The translations under genes were made by a program, and so were the position numbers. A stretch of DNA of 64,000 nucleotides from Ottowia testudinis. Lineage in GTDB: Bacteria; Pseudomonadota; Gammaproteobacteria; Burkholderiales; Burkholderiaceae_C. The notes beneath the pieces are model-generated. The model was not told the origin of the DNA and did not search any database. It saw only the letters and a program-made list of their open reading frames with translations. Position 1 is the stretch's first letter; each line of letters begins with the position of its first letter. The DNA lies in assembly GCF_017498525.1 (NCBI RefSeq), contig NZ_CP071796.1, positions 3,162,001-3,226,000 on the forward strand, given 5' to 3'. Positions 1 through 7,816 of the stretch are shown piece after piece.

Positions 1-1
1 A

Positions 2-1519
2 GCCGCAGGCCGGGGGCGTCGCGCCATGGCCTGGACACCGGGCAATCCGGGTGCGGTGGCTGCACTGCTGAACACCCACTCCGACCTGCGCAGCAAAAGC
101 CGCGATCTGGTGCGGCGCAATGCCTGGGCCAATGCGGCACTGGACGCCTTTGTGGCCAACGCGGTGGGCACGGGCATCAAGCCACAAAGCCTGTGTCCGG
201 ATGATGCCTTCCGCAAGGAAGTCCAGGCCCTGTGGCGTGACTGGACGGAAGAAGCCGATGCCGCAGGACAAACCGATTTCTACGGCCTGCAGGCACTGGC
301 CTGCCGCGCCATGCTGGAAGCCGGTGAATGCCTGATCCGGCTGCGGCCACGGCGTCTGGAAGATGGATTGTCGGTGCCGCTGCAAATCCAGTTGCTGGAG
401 TCGGAGCACCTGCCGATCACGCTCAATCAAGACTTGGGCAACGGAAACGTGATTCGCGCTGGCATTGAATTTGATGCCTTGGGACGTCGCGTGGCCTATC
501 ACCTCTACCGCGCCCACCCAGAAGATGGCCGACTGGCACCGATGTCGGGCTCCGGTGCCGGGCAGAACTCTGGCAATGGTATCGACACGGTGCGCGTGCC
601 CGCTACCGAAGTGCTGCACCTCTACCGCGTGCTGCGCCCGGGTCAGATTCGCGGTGAGCCCTGGCTGTCGCGGGCGCTGGTGAAGCTCCATGAACTCGAC
701 CAGTACGACGATGCCGAACTGGTGCGCAAGAAGACGGCGGCGATGTTTGCGGGGTTTGTGACGCGCCAGCATCCGGAAGACAACCTGATGGGAGAAGGCG
801 CGCCGGATGCGGCGGGCGTGGCTTTGTCCGGACTGGAGCCTGGCACGCTGCAGATTCTGGAGCCGGGCGAAGACATAAAGTTCTCAGACCCCGCCGATGT
901 CGGCGGCTCTTACGGTGAATTCCTGCGCACACAGTTTCGGGCAGTGGCCGCTGCCATGGGCATCACCTATGAGCAGTTGACCGGTGATCTGACCGGGGTG
1001 AACTATTCCTCCATTCGGGCGGGTTTGCTGGAATTCCGCCGTCGCTGCGAAATGATTCAGCACAGCGTGCTGGTGCATCAGCTGTGCCGACCGGTGTGGG
1101 CCGCATGGCTGAAACAAGCCGTGCTGGCCGGAAGCATCACAGCCAGCGGCTACATGAAAGGTGACCCGGCCAGTCGGCGTCACTACGGCCAGGCCAAGTG
1201 GATTCCGCAGGGCTGGCAGTGGGTTGATCCTGAGAAAGAGTTCAAGGCCATGTTGCTGGCCATTCGGGCAGGGCTCATGAGCCGCTCCGAAGCGATTGCC
1301 GCCTTTGGCTACGACGCCGAAGACATCGACCGCGAAATCGCCGCCGACAACCAGAGAGCCGATGAACTCGGTTTGATCTTTGATTCCGATGCCCGCCAGA
1401 CCAGTCGGGTGGGCAATCACCAGAGCCAAGGCCAAGGCGCAGCCGATGCTGCTGCGACAAATGCCGCGAGTGATCGCACATCAGCTACCGACACCCCTTC
1501 TTCTTCCACACACCCATGA
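2..1519 (+). CDS. Phage portal protein, lambda gpB family (5' end outside window)
   Basis: Portal of the lambda type: the dodecameric ring at the capsid vertex through which DNA is packaged and to which the tail attaches. The visible 505 residues carry the family's N-terminal pattern (GRRAMAWTPG, then RDLVRRNAWANAALDAFVAN and the VGTGIKPQ motif) and the conserved core around TGDLTGVNYSSIRAGLLEFRR. The frame is open to the left edge and the residues before the ATG at 26 (AAGRGRRA) still fit the family, so the true start is probably upstream and the ATG at 26 is internal. The C-terminus is a low-complexity Ala/Ser/Thr tail. It overlaps the protease gene by 4 bases (ATGA). Terminase genes are expected just left of the window. 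Confidence 0.92.
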   Translation, partial: AAGRGRRAMAWTPGNPGAVAALLNTHSDLRSKSRDLVRRNAWANAALDAFVANAVGTGIKPQSLCPDDAFRKEVQALWRDWTEEADAAGQTDFYGLQALACRAMLEAGECLIRLRPRRLEDGLSVPLQIQLLESEHLPITLNQDLGNGNVIRAGIEFDALGRRVAYHLYRAHPEDGRLAPMSGSGAGQNSGNGIDTVRVPATEVLHLYRVLRPGQIRGEPWLSRALVKLHELDQYDDAELVRKKTAAMFAGFVTRQHPEDNLMGEGAPDAAGVALSGLEPGTLQILEPGEDIKFSDPADVGGSYGEFLRTQFRAVAAAMGITYEQLTGDLTGVNYSSIRAGLLEFRRRCEMIQHSVLVHQLCRPVWAAWLKQAVLAGSITASGYMKGDPASRRHYGQAKWIPQGWQWVDPEKEFKAMLLAIRAGLMSRSEAIAAFGYDAEDIDREIAADNQRADELGLIFDSDARQTSRVGNHQSQGQGAADAAATNAASDRTSATDTPSSSTHP

Positions 1520-2994
1520 ACCCTCTGCCCCATCTGGCCTCCCGTTTGTACGGCATGCCGCTCTTGATCCATCGACCCAAACTGGACACCATTCTGTCGG
1601 TCTTGGGCTCCAGGGTGGAGTGGCCTGTGGCCAATGCCCTGGCTACACCCGACTTCCAGCCCAAAGCGCGTGATCCCACGCCGGGCACCGATTCCGGCAT
1701 TGCCGTGATTCCGGTCTACGGCACGCTGGTGCGGCGCACCGTGGGTCTGGAAGCCGCTTCAGGTTTGACCAGCTACACCGCACTGGCGCAGCAACTGTCC
1801 GCAGCGGTGGCTGACCCCGCCGTGCGCGGCATTGTGCTGGACATCGACTCACCCGGTGGTGAGGCCGGCGGTGTATTCGATCTGGCCGACCAGATTCGTG
1901 CCGCCTGCAAAGTCAAACCGGTGTGGGCGGTGGCCAATGACATGGCCTTCTCGGCAGCTTATGCGCTGGCGGCGGCTGCCCAGCGGGTGGTGCTGCCACG
2001 CACCGGCGGTGTCGGATCCGTGGGCGTGATTGCCCTGCATGTGGATCAGTCGGTCAAAGACGCTCGTGATGGTCTGCACTACCGCGCCATCACAGCCGGT
2101 GCCCACAAAAACGATTTGAGCCCGCATGCGCCCTTGTCTGGCGATGCCGAAGCAACCCTGCAGACGGAAGTGAACCGGCTCTATGACCTGTTTGCCCAGA
2201 GTGTGGCACTCCATCGCAATCTGACCGTGGATACGGTCAAGGCCACAGAAGCCGGTTTGTTCTTTGGCGGTGATGCCATTCAAGTCGGTTTGGCCGATGC
2301 CGTGGGCACGCTGGATGAGGCTGTGGCCGAACTGTCGCGCTGGGTGTCCGGTACCGGGCCTCCGGCGCGTCAAGCCATCAGCCCGCGACCACAGCAGGCT
2401 GATTTATCCACCGCCACAGGCGCATCCAGGGACATCCCGGCTGCGCCTGTTTTTACATCTGAAACCCACTTATTAAAGATTGCCATGTCTGATCAAAACC
2501 CCACCATTCCTCCTGCTCCCTCACAAGCGTCCGCAGCGTTGACGCCTGCAGCAGCTGCGGCCAGCGATGTGCCCTCAGCGGCTACCGCAGCATCCACGCA
2601 AGCGGCAAGTAGCGTCTTGCCCCCGATTCCTGTGGCTGCTGCGGCCGCACCGACGGCCAACGCATCCAACGCAGCCCTCGAAATCGCCCAGTTGTGCCAA
2701 CTGGCGGGGCGTACCGATCTGATCGCAGGCTTCCTGTCAACAAGTGCCACTGTGCCCCAGGTGCGCAGCCAGTTGCTGGCCGCGCAAGCGGGCAGCAGTG
2801 CAGAAATCAGCAGTCACATTGCACCAGCCGCTTCATCTGCCGCCGGTAGTGCTCCCACATCGGGTGCCAGCGCTTCTGCCGTCGCTCTGACTGGCCCCAA
2901 CAACCCCGTGGTGCAGGCCGCCCTGGTGCGTGCCGGTCGTCCTGCTTCTGCCTTTGCCCATCTGCCTTCCATGTCCGGAGCCTTCCATGCCTGA
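1516..2994 (+). CDS. Prohead protease of the S49/ClpP-like type with scaffold-like C-terminal part
   Basis: Head maturation protease that cleaves scaffold and itself inside the procapsid, like lambda gpC. The first ~290 residues form an S49 (SppA-like) domain: DIDSPGGEAGG, the nucleophile in MAFSAAYALA (Ser146), and the general-base lysine in ITAGAHKND (Lys198), about 50 residues apart as is usual in this family. After about residue 300 the protein becomes Ala/Pro/Ser-rich and then helical to residue 492, as expected for a scaffold. An in-frame ATG at 2485 could give the scaffold separately. The start overlaps the portal stop and the end overlaps the decoration gene, so the head genes are translationally coupled. 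Confidence 0.9.
   Translation: MNPLPHLASRLYGMPLLIHRPKLDTILSVLGSRVEWPVANALATPDFQPKARDPTPGTDSGIAVIPVYGTLVRRTVGLEAASGLTSYTALAQQLSAAVADPAVRGIVLDIDSPGGEAGGVFDLADQIRAACKVKPVWAVANDMAFSAAYALAAAAQRVVLPRTGGVGSVGVIALHVDQSVKDARDGLHYRAITAGAHKNDLSPHAPLSGDAEATLQTEVNRLYDLFAQSVALHRNLTVDTVKATEAGLFFGGDAIQVGLADAVGTLDEAVAELSRWVSGTGPPARQAISPRPQQADLSTATGASRDIPAAPVFTSETHLLKIAMSDQNPTIPPAPSQASAALTPAAAAASDVPSAATAASTQAASSVLPPIPVAAAAAPTANASNAALEIAQLCQLAGRTDLIAGFLSTSATVPQVRSQLLAAQAGSSAEISSHIAPAASSAAGSAPTSGASASAVALTGPNNPVVQAALVRAGRPASAFAHLPSMSGAFHA
2485..2994 (+). other. Possible internally started scaffold (Nu3-like) in frame with the protease
   Basis: An ATG at 2485 lies in frame with the protease gene at codon 324, exactly where the S49 domain and its linker end. 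Translation from it would give a protein of 169 residues starting MSDQNPTIPP, rich in Ala/Ser/Pro and then helical. In lambda the scaffold Nu3 is made this way from within gene C. No strong Shine-Dalgarno is visible (only AAAG about 8 bases upstream), so the internal start is inference from position and the lambda precedent. Confidence 0.4.
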
Positions 2995-3364
2995 AATCAC
3001 CGAATCCCTCAATCTGGGCGATCTGCTCAAGTACGAAGCACCCAATCTCTACTCGCGCGAGCGCGTCACCGTTTTGGCAGGTCAGCACCTGAGGCTGGGC
3101 ACGGTGGTGGGCGTGGTGACCGCGACGGGCAAATGCCGCGCATTGGATCCTGCTGCCACCGATGGCAGCCAGATCGCCGCTGGCGTGTTGCTGCAGGACT
3201 GCAATGCCAGTCTGGCCGAGCGCGATGACGGCTTGATGGTGGCCCGTCACGCCATCGTGGCGCACCACGCTTTGACCTGGCCCCAAGACATCACCGCCGA
3301 AGCGAAGACTGCCGCCATTGCCCAACTCAGGGCGATGGGTGTGCTGGTGCGCCAGGCTGTTTAA
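2987..3364 (+). CDS. Head decoration protein, lambda gpD-like
   Basis: Small protein of 125 residues that trimerises on the outer capsid surface and stabilises it after expansion. Position (between prohead protease and major capsid) and sequence both fit the gpD family: an N-terminal extended part (LLKYEAPNLYSRERVTV), a beta-rich core with GTVVGVVTATGKCRALDPAA, DGSQIAAGVLLQD and the Ala-rich end VARHAIVAHHAL. The ATG at 2987 has GGAG at 2977-2980 and overlaps the protease stop by 8 bases. An ATG further upstream in this frame (2930) would lie deep inside the protease gene and is not used here. Confidence 0.88.
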   Translation: MPEITESLNLGDLLKYEAPNLYSRERVTVLAGQHLRLGTVVGVVTATGKCRALDPAATDGSQIAAGVLLQDCNASLAERDDGLMVARHAIVAHHALTWPQDITAEAKTAAIAQLRAMGVLVRQAV

Positions 3365-3382
3365 CCACCACCGGAGATTCCT

Positions 3383-4390
3383 ATGCCCATGAACAACCCC
3401 TTTGCCAATCCCGCCTTTAACACGGCGGCTTTGACCACAGCGCTCAACATCCTGCCCAACCAGTATGGCCGGATGGAAGAGATGAATCTGTTTCCCATCA
3501 AGTCGGTGCGTCTGCGCCAGATCGCCATCGAAGAAAAAAATGGTGTTCTGTCGCTCTTGCCCACTGCGCCAGTGGGTTCGCCCGGCACCGTCGGCGTGCG
3601 CGGCAAGCGCAAGCTGCGCTCTTTCATCATTCCGCACATCCCGCACGACGATGTGGTGCTGCCCGAAGAAGTGCAAGGCATTCGCGCCTTTGGCTCGGAA
3701 TCGGAATTGCAAACCTTGTCGAATGTGATGGTCGAACACCTCTCGACCATGCGCAACAAGCACGCCATCACCCTGGAGCACCTGCGCATGGGTGCGCTCA
3801 AAGGCATCATTCTGGATGCCGATGGTTCGGAGCTTTACAACCTCTACGACGAATTCGGCATTACGGCCAAAGTATTCAGCATGGCTCTGGGTACCGAAAC
3901 CACAGACGTCAAGGCCAAGTGCATTTCCGTCTCGCGCTATGTGGAAGACAACCTGCGCGGCGAATACATGACCCGTCTACATTGCCTGTGCTCGCCAGAG
4001 TTCTTCGACGCCCTGACCAGCCATAAACTGGTCAAGGAAGCCTTTGACAAGTGGCAGGAGGGCGCTTTCTTGCGCGGCGACTACCGCAGCGGGTTTGAGC
4101 TGGGTCGCATTACCTTTGAGGAATACCGGGGACAGGCAACTGACCCGGAGGGCAATACCCGCCGTTTCATCGAAGCGGGCGAAGCCCATGTGTTTCCACT
4201 GGGCACGCTGGACACCTTTGCCACCTATGTGGCACCGGCCGACTTCAACGAAACGGTCAACACGCTGGGTCAACCGCTGTACGCCAAACAGGAGCCGCGC
4301 AAGTTTGAGCGGGGCACCGATCTGCACACGCAGAGCAATCCGCTGCCGATCTGCCACCGCCCGGCGGTGCTGGTCAAGCTGAAGACGTGA
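3383..4390 (+). CDS. Major capsid protein, lambda gpE family
   Basis: Forms the icosahedral shell (HK97 fold). It has 335 residues, close to lambda gpE (341). The N-terminal region (MNNPFANPAFNTAALTTALN, then QYGRMEEMNLFPIKSVRLRQ), the E-loop-like stretch (LPTAPVGSPGTVGVRGKRKLRS) and the conserved C-terminal half (YMTRLHCLCSPEFFDALTSH and AHVFPLGTLDTFATYVAPAD) match the family. The Shine-Dalgarno GGAG sits at 3371-3374. The gene is separated by 18 bases from the decoration gene. Confidence 0.93.
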   Translation: MPMNNPFANPAFNTAALTTALNILPNQYGRMEEMNLFPIKSVRLRQIAIEEKNGVLSLLPTAPVGSPGTVGVRGKRKLRSFIIPHIPHDDVVLPEEVQGIRAFGSESELQTLSNVMVEHLSTMRNKHAITLEHLRMGALKGIILDADGSELYNLYDEFGITAKVFSMALGTETTDVKAKCISVSRYVEDNLRGEYMTRLHCLCSPEFFDALTSHKLVKEAFDKWQEGAFLRGDYRSGFELGRITFEEYRGQATDPEGNTRRFIEAGEAHVFPLGTLDTFATYVAPADFNETVNTLGQPLYAKQEPRKFERGTDLHTQSNPLPICHRPAVLVKLKT

Positions 4391-4402
4391 TGGGACAACG
4401 CG

Positions 4403-4801
4403 ATGACGCGCGATCCTGAACAGCCGCCAGACTTTACGGAGTTTCTGCGACCAGAAATCAGTAGTGGCGGTAACGGAACGCCCACTATGGTGTCCCGTGC
4501 GGGTGTTCACATTGAGGCGCTCTACGCTGCTGCAGCAAGAGCCGGAATGCTAAAACGCTGCAACCGCAAGCTGGCTGATGACACGGTGCAGACCGCCGAT
4601 GTGGGCTTTGCCAGGCCGGATGAAACCCTGCTCGATGGGCTGGCCGTCGCACCCGATGTGGTGATGACCTTTGCGGCCAGCAGCCTGCCTGGACTCAAAA
4701 CCGGCGACTTGCTGGTGATTGAAAGCCAGCCCTATCAAGTGCGTGATCTGCGCGTGCTGGGCGACGGCTCGGAGGTACGGGCACAGTTGACGAGGCTGTG
4801 A
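4403..4801 (+). CDS. Putative head-tail joining protein
   Basis: A protein of 132 residues at the place where lambdoid phages keep FI/FII. The C-terminal half (LKTGDLLVIESQPYQVRDLR followed by DGSEVRAQLTRL) resembles the small beta-barrel of lambda FII-type adaptors, whose typical ending is a statement of a coordinate and derived quantity such as 'dG.Y.V.dl...g.g...l.L'. The N-terminal ~50 residues have no clear match, so the start could be later (ATG at codon 29 or 49). It ends in TGA overlapping the next gene's upstream GTG. The function is assigned from position and the weak C-terminal resemblance. Confidence 0.6.
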   Translation: MTRDPEQPPDFTEFLRPEISSGGNGTPTMVSRAGVHIEALYAAAARAGMLKRCNRKLADDTVQTADVGFARPDETLLDGLAVAPDVVMTFAASSLPGLKTGDLLVIESQPYQVRDLRVLGDGSEVRAQLTRL

Positions 4802-4803
4802 CC

Positions 4804-5289
4804 ATGGCGATACCCAACTCCATCCGCGAACGTATCCTGCAAGCCGTGTTTTACCGTCTGCAGCAGTTGGCTGCAGATGCGGCATTGCATGGCCTGCCCG
4901 CCTTCACTGTGCACCGCAATCCCACAGTCGCTCTCACGCGCGAGCAGTCGCCTGCGCTGGTGGTGTTTGCCGAAGGTGATGCCATCAGTCAGCGTGCCAA
5001 TGACCGCGTGACGCGCGAATTGACGGTTCGCATCACCGCTTTGGCCCGCACGCAGCTGGCTCCCGATGGCAGCACGATGGTGGCGGCAGAAGTGCAGGCC
5101 GATCAACTGCTCACTGCTGCGCATGCTGCCTTGTTTACCGATGTGAACTTCGGTGGCCTTGCGCTGGGCGTGCGCGAGCTGGAAACCGAATGGGATGTCG
5201 AGGACGCCGATCCGGTGATCTGTGCCATTCCGGCCCGTTATGCCATCAGCTACCGCACGCTGATCGGTGATCTGGTGGTGCAGGGCTGA
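4804..5289 (+). CDS. Putative tail terminator / minor tail protein, gpU-like position
   Basis: A protein of 161 residues, alpha/beta in character, with the N-terminal helix SIRERILQAVFYRLQQLAAD and a core of alternating strands (PALVVFAEGDAI, RELTVRITALARTQ, GVRELETEWDVEDADPVICA). Proteins of this layout at this position cap the tail tube or join it to the head. I chose the ATG at 4804, with GAGG at 4790-4793. A GTG two codons earlier (4798) overlaps the previous stop and is also possible. It could instead be a head completion protein. Confidence 0.6.
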   Translation: MAIPNSIRERILQAVFYRLQQLAADAALHGLPAFTVHRNPTVALTREQSPALVVFAEGDAISQRANDRVTRELTVRITALARTQLAPDGSTMVAAEVQADQLLTAAHAALFTDVNFGGLALGVRELETEWDVEDADPVICAIPARYAISYRTLIGDLVVQG

Positions 5290-5341
5290 GTTTCTCAAGC
5301 GCCTGCACAACCCCGATTTCTTTCTACATCTTGGAATTTTC

Positions 5342-5593
5342 ATGAACACTGCTTCCGCAATAGCGGCTGGCGGTCTGGCTGTGCCTGTCGGTGACACAGC
5401 GCCCGCCAGCCCGCTCACCCGCAAAGTGCGCCTCATCAAGACGCACATCCATGCCGGATTGCCCTGCAAACCCGGCGACGACATCGAATTGCTGCACGAC
5501 CTGGCCGACTGGCTGGTGGCTGAGGGCGCTGCAGAGCACCTCAGCACGGATGCCAAACCCCACAAACCCTCCAACAAGAAAGAAACGCCATGA
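5342..5593 (+). CDS. Small phage protein, unknown function
   Basis: A protein of 83 residues between the tail terminator and tube genes. The middle part (KVRLIKTHIHAGLPCKPGDD, then IELLHDLADWLVAEGAAEHL) looks like a short beta-hairpin followed by a helix, and the C-terminus is Lys/Pro-rich. Small genes of this type are common in front of tail tube genes, but I know of no experimental function. The ATG at 5342 is preceded by GGA (weak). The stop overlaps the tube gene by 4 bases (ATGA), so the two are probably co-translated. Confidence 0.6.
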   Translation: MNTASAIAAGGLAVPVGDTAPASPLTRKVRLIKTHIHAGLPCKPGDDIELLHDLADWLVAEGAAEHLSTDAKPHKPSNKKETP

Positions 5594-6390
5594 GTTACTA
5601 CGCATCCTTCCAGGGTCGGGTGTTTCTGGCCAAACGCAATGCGCTGGGTCAGGCCATCGAGGCCCAGTCGCCCGGCAACGTTGCCGAGCTGAAACTCTCC
5701 CTCAAAACCGATGTGCTCGAACACTTCGAGAGTCAGTCCGGTCAGCGTGCACTCGATCACCGCATGGTCAAACAAAAATCGGCCACCGTGAACCTGACCA
5801 TCGAAGAGTTCACCAAAGAAAACCTCGCTTTGGCTCTTTACGGCAACCATCAGTTGTCTGTAGGGGCGATGGTGACGGATGAACCCATCGGGGTACAGGC
5901 CGCGCCACCTGCTTCATCCGTGTTGCCCACCATCGGTGAACGCTACTTCCTGGCGCACCAGAAGATTTCCAATCTGGTGCTCAAAGACAGTGCTGCCACG
6001 CCTGTGAACTTGCAGGCGGGTGTGGACTACACCGCCGATCTGGATTTTGGGGCGGTGCAGTTTCTGCGCACCCACAATGGCGCGACACCGCCGGTGGAGT
6101 TTGTGGCGCCCATCAAAGCCAGCTATGCCTTTGGCGCGGTGACCGAGATTGGCATCTTCACGCAGGCCTTGCCCGAACGCTTCCTGCGCCTGGAGGGCAT
6201 CAACACGGCGCAGGGCAACGCCAAGGTGCTGGTGGAGCTATACCGCGTGGCCTTTGACCCGCTCAAAGAATTGAGCCTGATTTCCGACGAGTACAACAAG
6301 TTTGAACTCGAAGGCAGCTTGCTGGCGGATTCCAGCAAACCGATTGATGCGCTGCTGGGTCAGTTCGGGCGCATCGTGCAGGTCAGTTGA
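5590..6390 (+). CDS. Putative major tail (tube) protein
   Basis: A protein of 266 residues that probably forms the inner tail tube. It begins with a beta-rich domain (SYYASFQGRVFLAKRN, GNVAELKLSLKTDVLEH) and has regular strand-loop patterns throughout (NLTIEEFTKENLALALYGNH; VELYRVAFDPLKELSLISDE). The ending, in which a helix-strand pair leads to DALLGQFGRIVQVS, is typical of tube proteins in this group. Its place just before the G/GT chaperone genes is the classical position of a major tail protein. A tight overlap with the preceding gene supports one operon. Confidence 0.68.
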   Translation: MSYYASFQGRVFLAKRNALGQAIEAQSPGNVAELKLSLKTDVLEHFESQSGQRALDHRMVKQKSATVNLTIEEFTKENLALALYGNHQLSVGAMVTDEPIGVQAAPPASSVLPTIGERYFLAHQKISNLVLKDSAATPVNLQAGVDYTADLDFGAVQFLRTHNGATPPVEFVAPIKASYAFGAVTEIGIFTQALPERFLRLEGINTAQGNAKVLVELYRVAFDPLKELSLISDEYNKFELEGSLLADSSKPIDALLGQFGRIVQVS

Positions 6391-6401
6391 GGAGCGGCGA
6401 C

Positions 6402-6860
6402 ATGACTGAATTGCATACCGATGACCTCGCCATCTTGATCCCGCAACCCCTCACTTTGACACTCGGTGGTCAGACCGTAGCCCTCACACCCATCCGCGTT
6501 TCTGAAATCCAGCCCTTGTCGCGCTGCATTCAGCCCGTAGCCCAGATGCTGATGCACACGCCAGCGGGACAGTCGCCCGACTGGCTGGCTTTGGTTTCCG
6601 AGCACACCGATGCCGTGATCGACACCCTGGTGATTGCTGCACGCTGCAGCAAGGAATGGGTGCAAGGACTCACCGTGGGTGAGCTGGTACTGCTGGCGGC
6701 CAAGGTGGTGGAGGTGAATGCGGATTTTTTGCTGCAGACGGTGTGGCCCCAGCTGCAGGGCACCATCGCCGTGCTCACGCAGGGCATGGGCAAGGTGACG
6801 GGCGTGGCAGCGGTACTGCCGACCACACCACCAGCTGGCGCGACATCTTCCAGCGCCTGA
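6402..6860 (+). CDS. Tail assembly chaperone, G-like
   Basis: A protein of 152 residues between the tube and tape-measure genes. This is where long-tailed phages encode two overlapping chaperones, G and GT, that coat the tape measure during tail assembly. The domain is alpha-rich after a short beta start (LTLTLGGQTVALTPIRVSEI, then helices around WVQGLTVGELVLLAAKVVEV). The ATG at 6402 has the Shine-Dalgarno GGAG at 6391-6394. The stop lies 185 bases before the end of an overlapping -1 frame that looks like T and has no start codon of its own, which supports the identification. Confidence 0.72.
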   Translation: MTELHTDDLAILIPQPLTLTLGGQTVALTPIRVSEIQPLSRCIQPVAQMLMHTPAGQSPDWLALVSEHTDAVIDTLVIAARCSKEWVQGLTVGELVLLAAKVVEVNADFLLQTVWPQLQGTIAVLTQGMGKVTGVAAVLPTTPPAGATSSSA

Positions 6861-7045
6861 TTGCCCACGGGCATAACCCGCAGGCCATTGGCCAGTACAC
6901 GCTGGGACAAGTGCGCCTGTATCTGTCAGCCATCGCAAGGCGGGAAAGTCAAAGCCTGCGCAGCGATCTGTCAATGGCCGTGCTGGCTGCGCGTGCAGAC
7001 GCCAAAATCCTGGAGCGCGTATTTGACCGGCTGGAGTCGGATTGA
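6794..7045 (+). CDS. T part of a G-T tail chaperone, reached by -1 frameshift
   Basis: This stretch is open in the -1 frame relative to G and encodes a coherent helical domain (WRDIFQRLIAHGHNPQAIGQ, YTLGQVRLYLSAIARRESQ) of the kind seen in T domains. Between G's last third and this domain there is no ATG, GTG or TTG in the frame. The first start (6743) lies inside G in a Gly/His-rich non-protein-like stretch. Expression therefore most likely needs a ribosomal frameshift. The best candidate site is G GGC AAG at 6788-6794, one base different from lambda's GGGAAAG, which would give a Gly-rich linker before WRDIF. The slip site is inference. Confidence 0.6.
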   Translation, partial: GDGRGSGTADHTTSWRDIFQRLIAHGHNPQAIGQYTLGQVRLYLSAIARRESQSLRSDLSMAVLAARADAKILERVFDRLESD

Positions 7046-7081
7046 ACGCATCCACATTCTCGATACAAGCACCACCTTCCC

Positions 7082-7738
7082 ATGAAAATCTCCCTGACCC
7101 TCAACACCGCCACCGCGCAAGCCCAATTGCGCCGCTGGGGTGGGGAGTTTCGTCAGCAGGTCAAAACCCTGGTCGCCAAGACCATGCAGCAGCAGGCCAA
7201 GGTGGTGCAGGACGATGTGCGTGCCCACGTGGCCAGCCGGCTCAATGTGAAACGCTCTGTGTTTCTGAAGGGTTTCAAGGCCAGGGTGTATGACCTTGAT
7301 CCCAATCGACTGCCCGCCTTGCTGGTCAAGTCCGCCATCCCCTGGGCAGGCATTCACCAGTCTGGCGGGGTGGTGGCATCCAGCAAGGGCAAAGGGCTTC
7401 TGATCCCCTTGCATGGCCGCGTCGGGCGCAAGCGTTTCAAGGTGATGGTGCAGGAGTTGATGCGCGGTGGCAATGCCTTCTTTGTGAAGAACAGGCGCGG
7501 CCAGATCATCCTCATGGCAGAAAACATCCGTGAGCACGACAAGGTGCTCTCAGGGCCGAAGCGGCGCTACCGCAAAGCAGCGGGTGTAAGTCGCCTCAAA
7601 CGCGGAGCAGATGTTCCGATTGCGGTGCTGGTGCCGCGCGTGCAGTTGCGTGCGCGCATCGATGTGACGGGTGCTGTGATGGATGCGGTGCCAAAACTGG
7701 CTGTGGCGATTGAGAAGTCCTTGACCCAGTTGCGCTGA
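7082..7738 (+). CDS. Tail completion protein, gpZ-like (putative)
   Basis: A basic protein of 218 residues. Its N-terminal half has a long helix (RRWGGEFRQQVKTLVAKTMQ) and then strands with GIHQSGGVVASSKGKGLLIP. The second half is Arg/Lys-rich. Lambda gpZ acts at the head-proximal tail end, is about this size, and has the same helix-then-beta character; in this phage the gene lies just before the tape measure. I do not see a diagnostic motif. No clear Shine-Dalgarno precedes the ATG, so translation may depend on the upstream G/GT reading. Confidence 0.5.
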   Translation: MKISLTLNTATAQAQLRRWGGEFRQQVKTLVAKTMQQQAKVVQDDVRAHVASRLNVKRSVFLKGFKARVYDLDPNRLPALLVKSAIPWAGIHQSGGVVASSKGKGLLIPLHGRVGRKRFKVMVQELMRGGNAFFVKNRRGQIILMAENIREHDKVLSGPKRRYRKAAGVSRLKRGADVPIAVLVPRVQLRARIDVTGAVMDAVPKLAVAIEKSLTQLR

Positions 7739-7816
7739 GTGCAGCACGGCTGCCATCGCAATTCTTTCGAATCTTTGACTTTGGCGCGAGCGCTGCCTGC
7801 GCGCCTGTGAGTGCCC

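Noticed and set aside
4735-5850. Open frame of 371 codons on the minus strand opposite head-tail genes
   Set aside because: No protein-like pattern; overlaps four well-coupled phage genes.
6743-6793. ATG at 6743 as start of the T-like frame
   Set aside because: The residues that follow are Gly/His-rich and lie over conserved G coding sequence; a frameshift is more likely.
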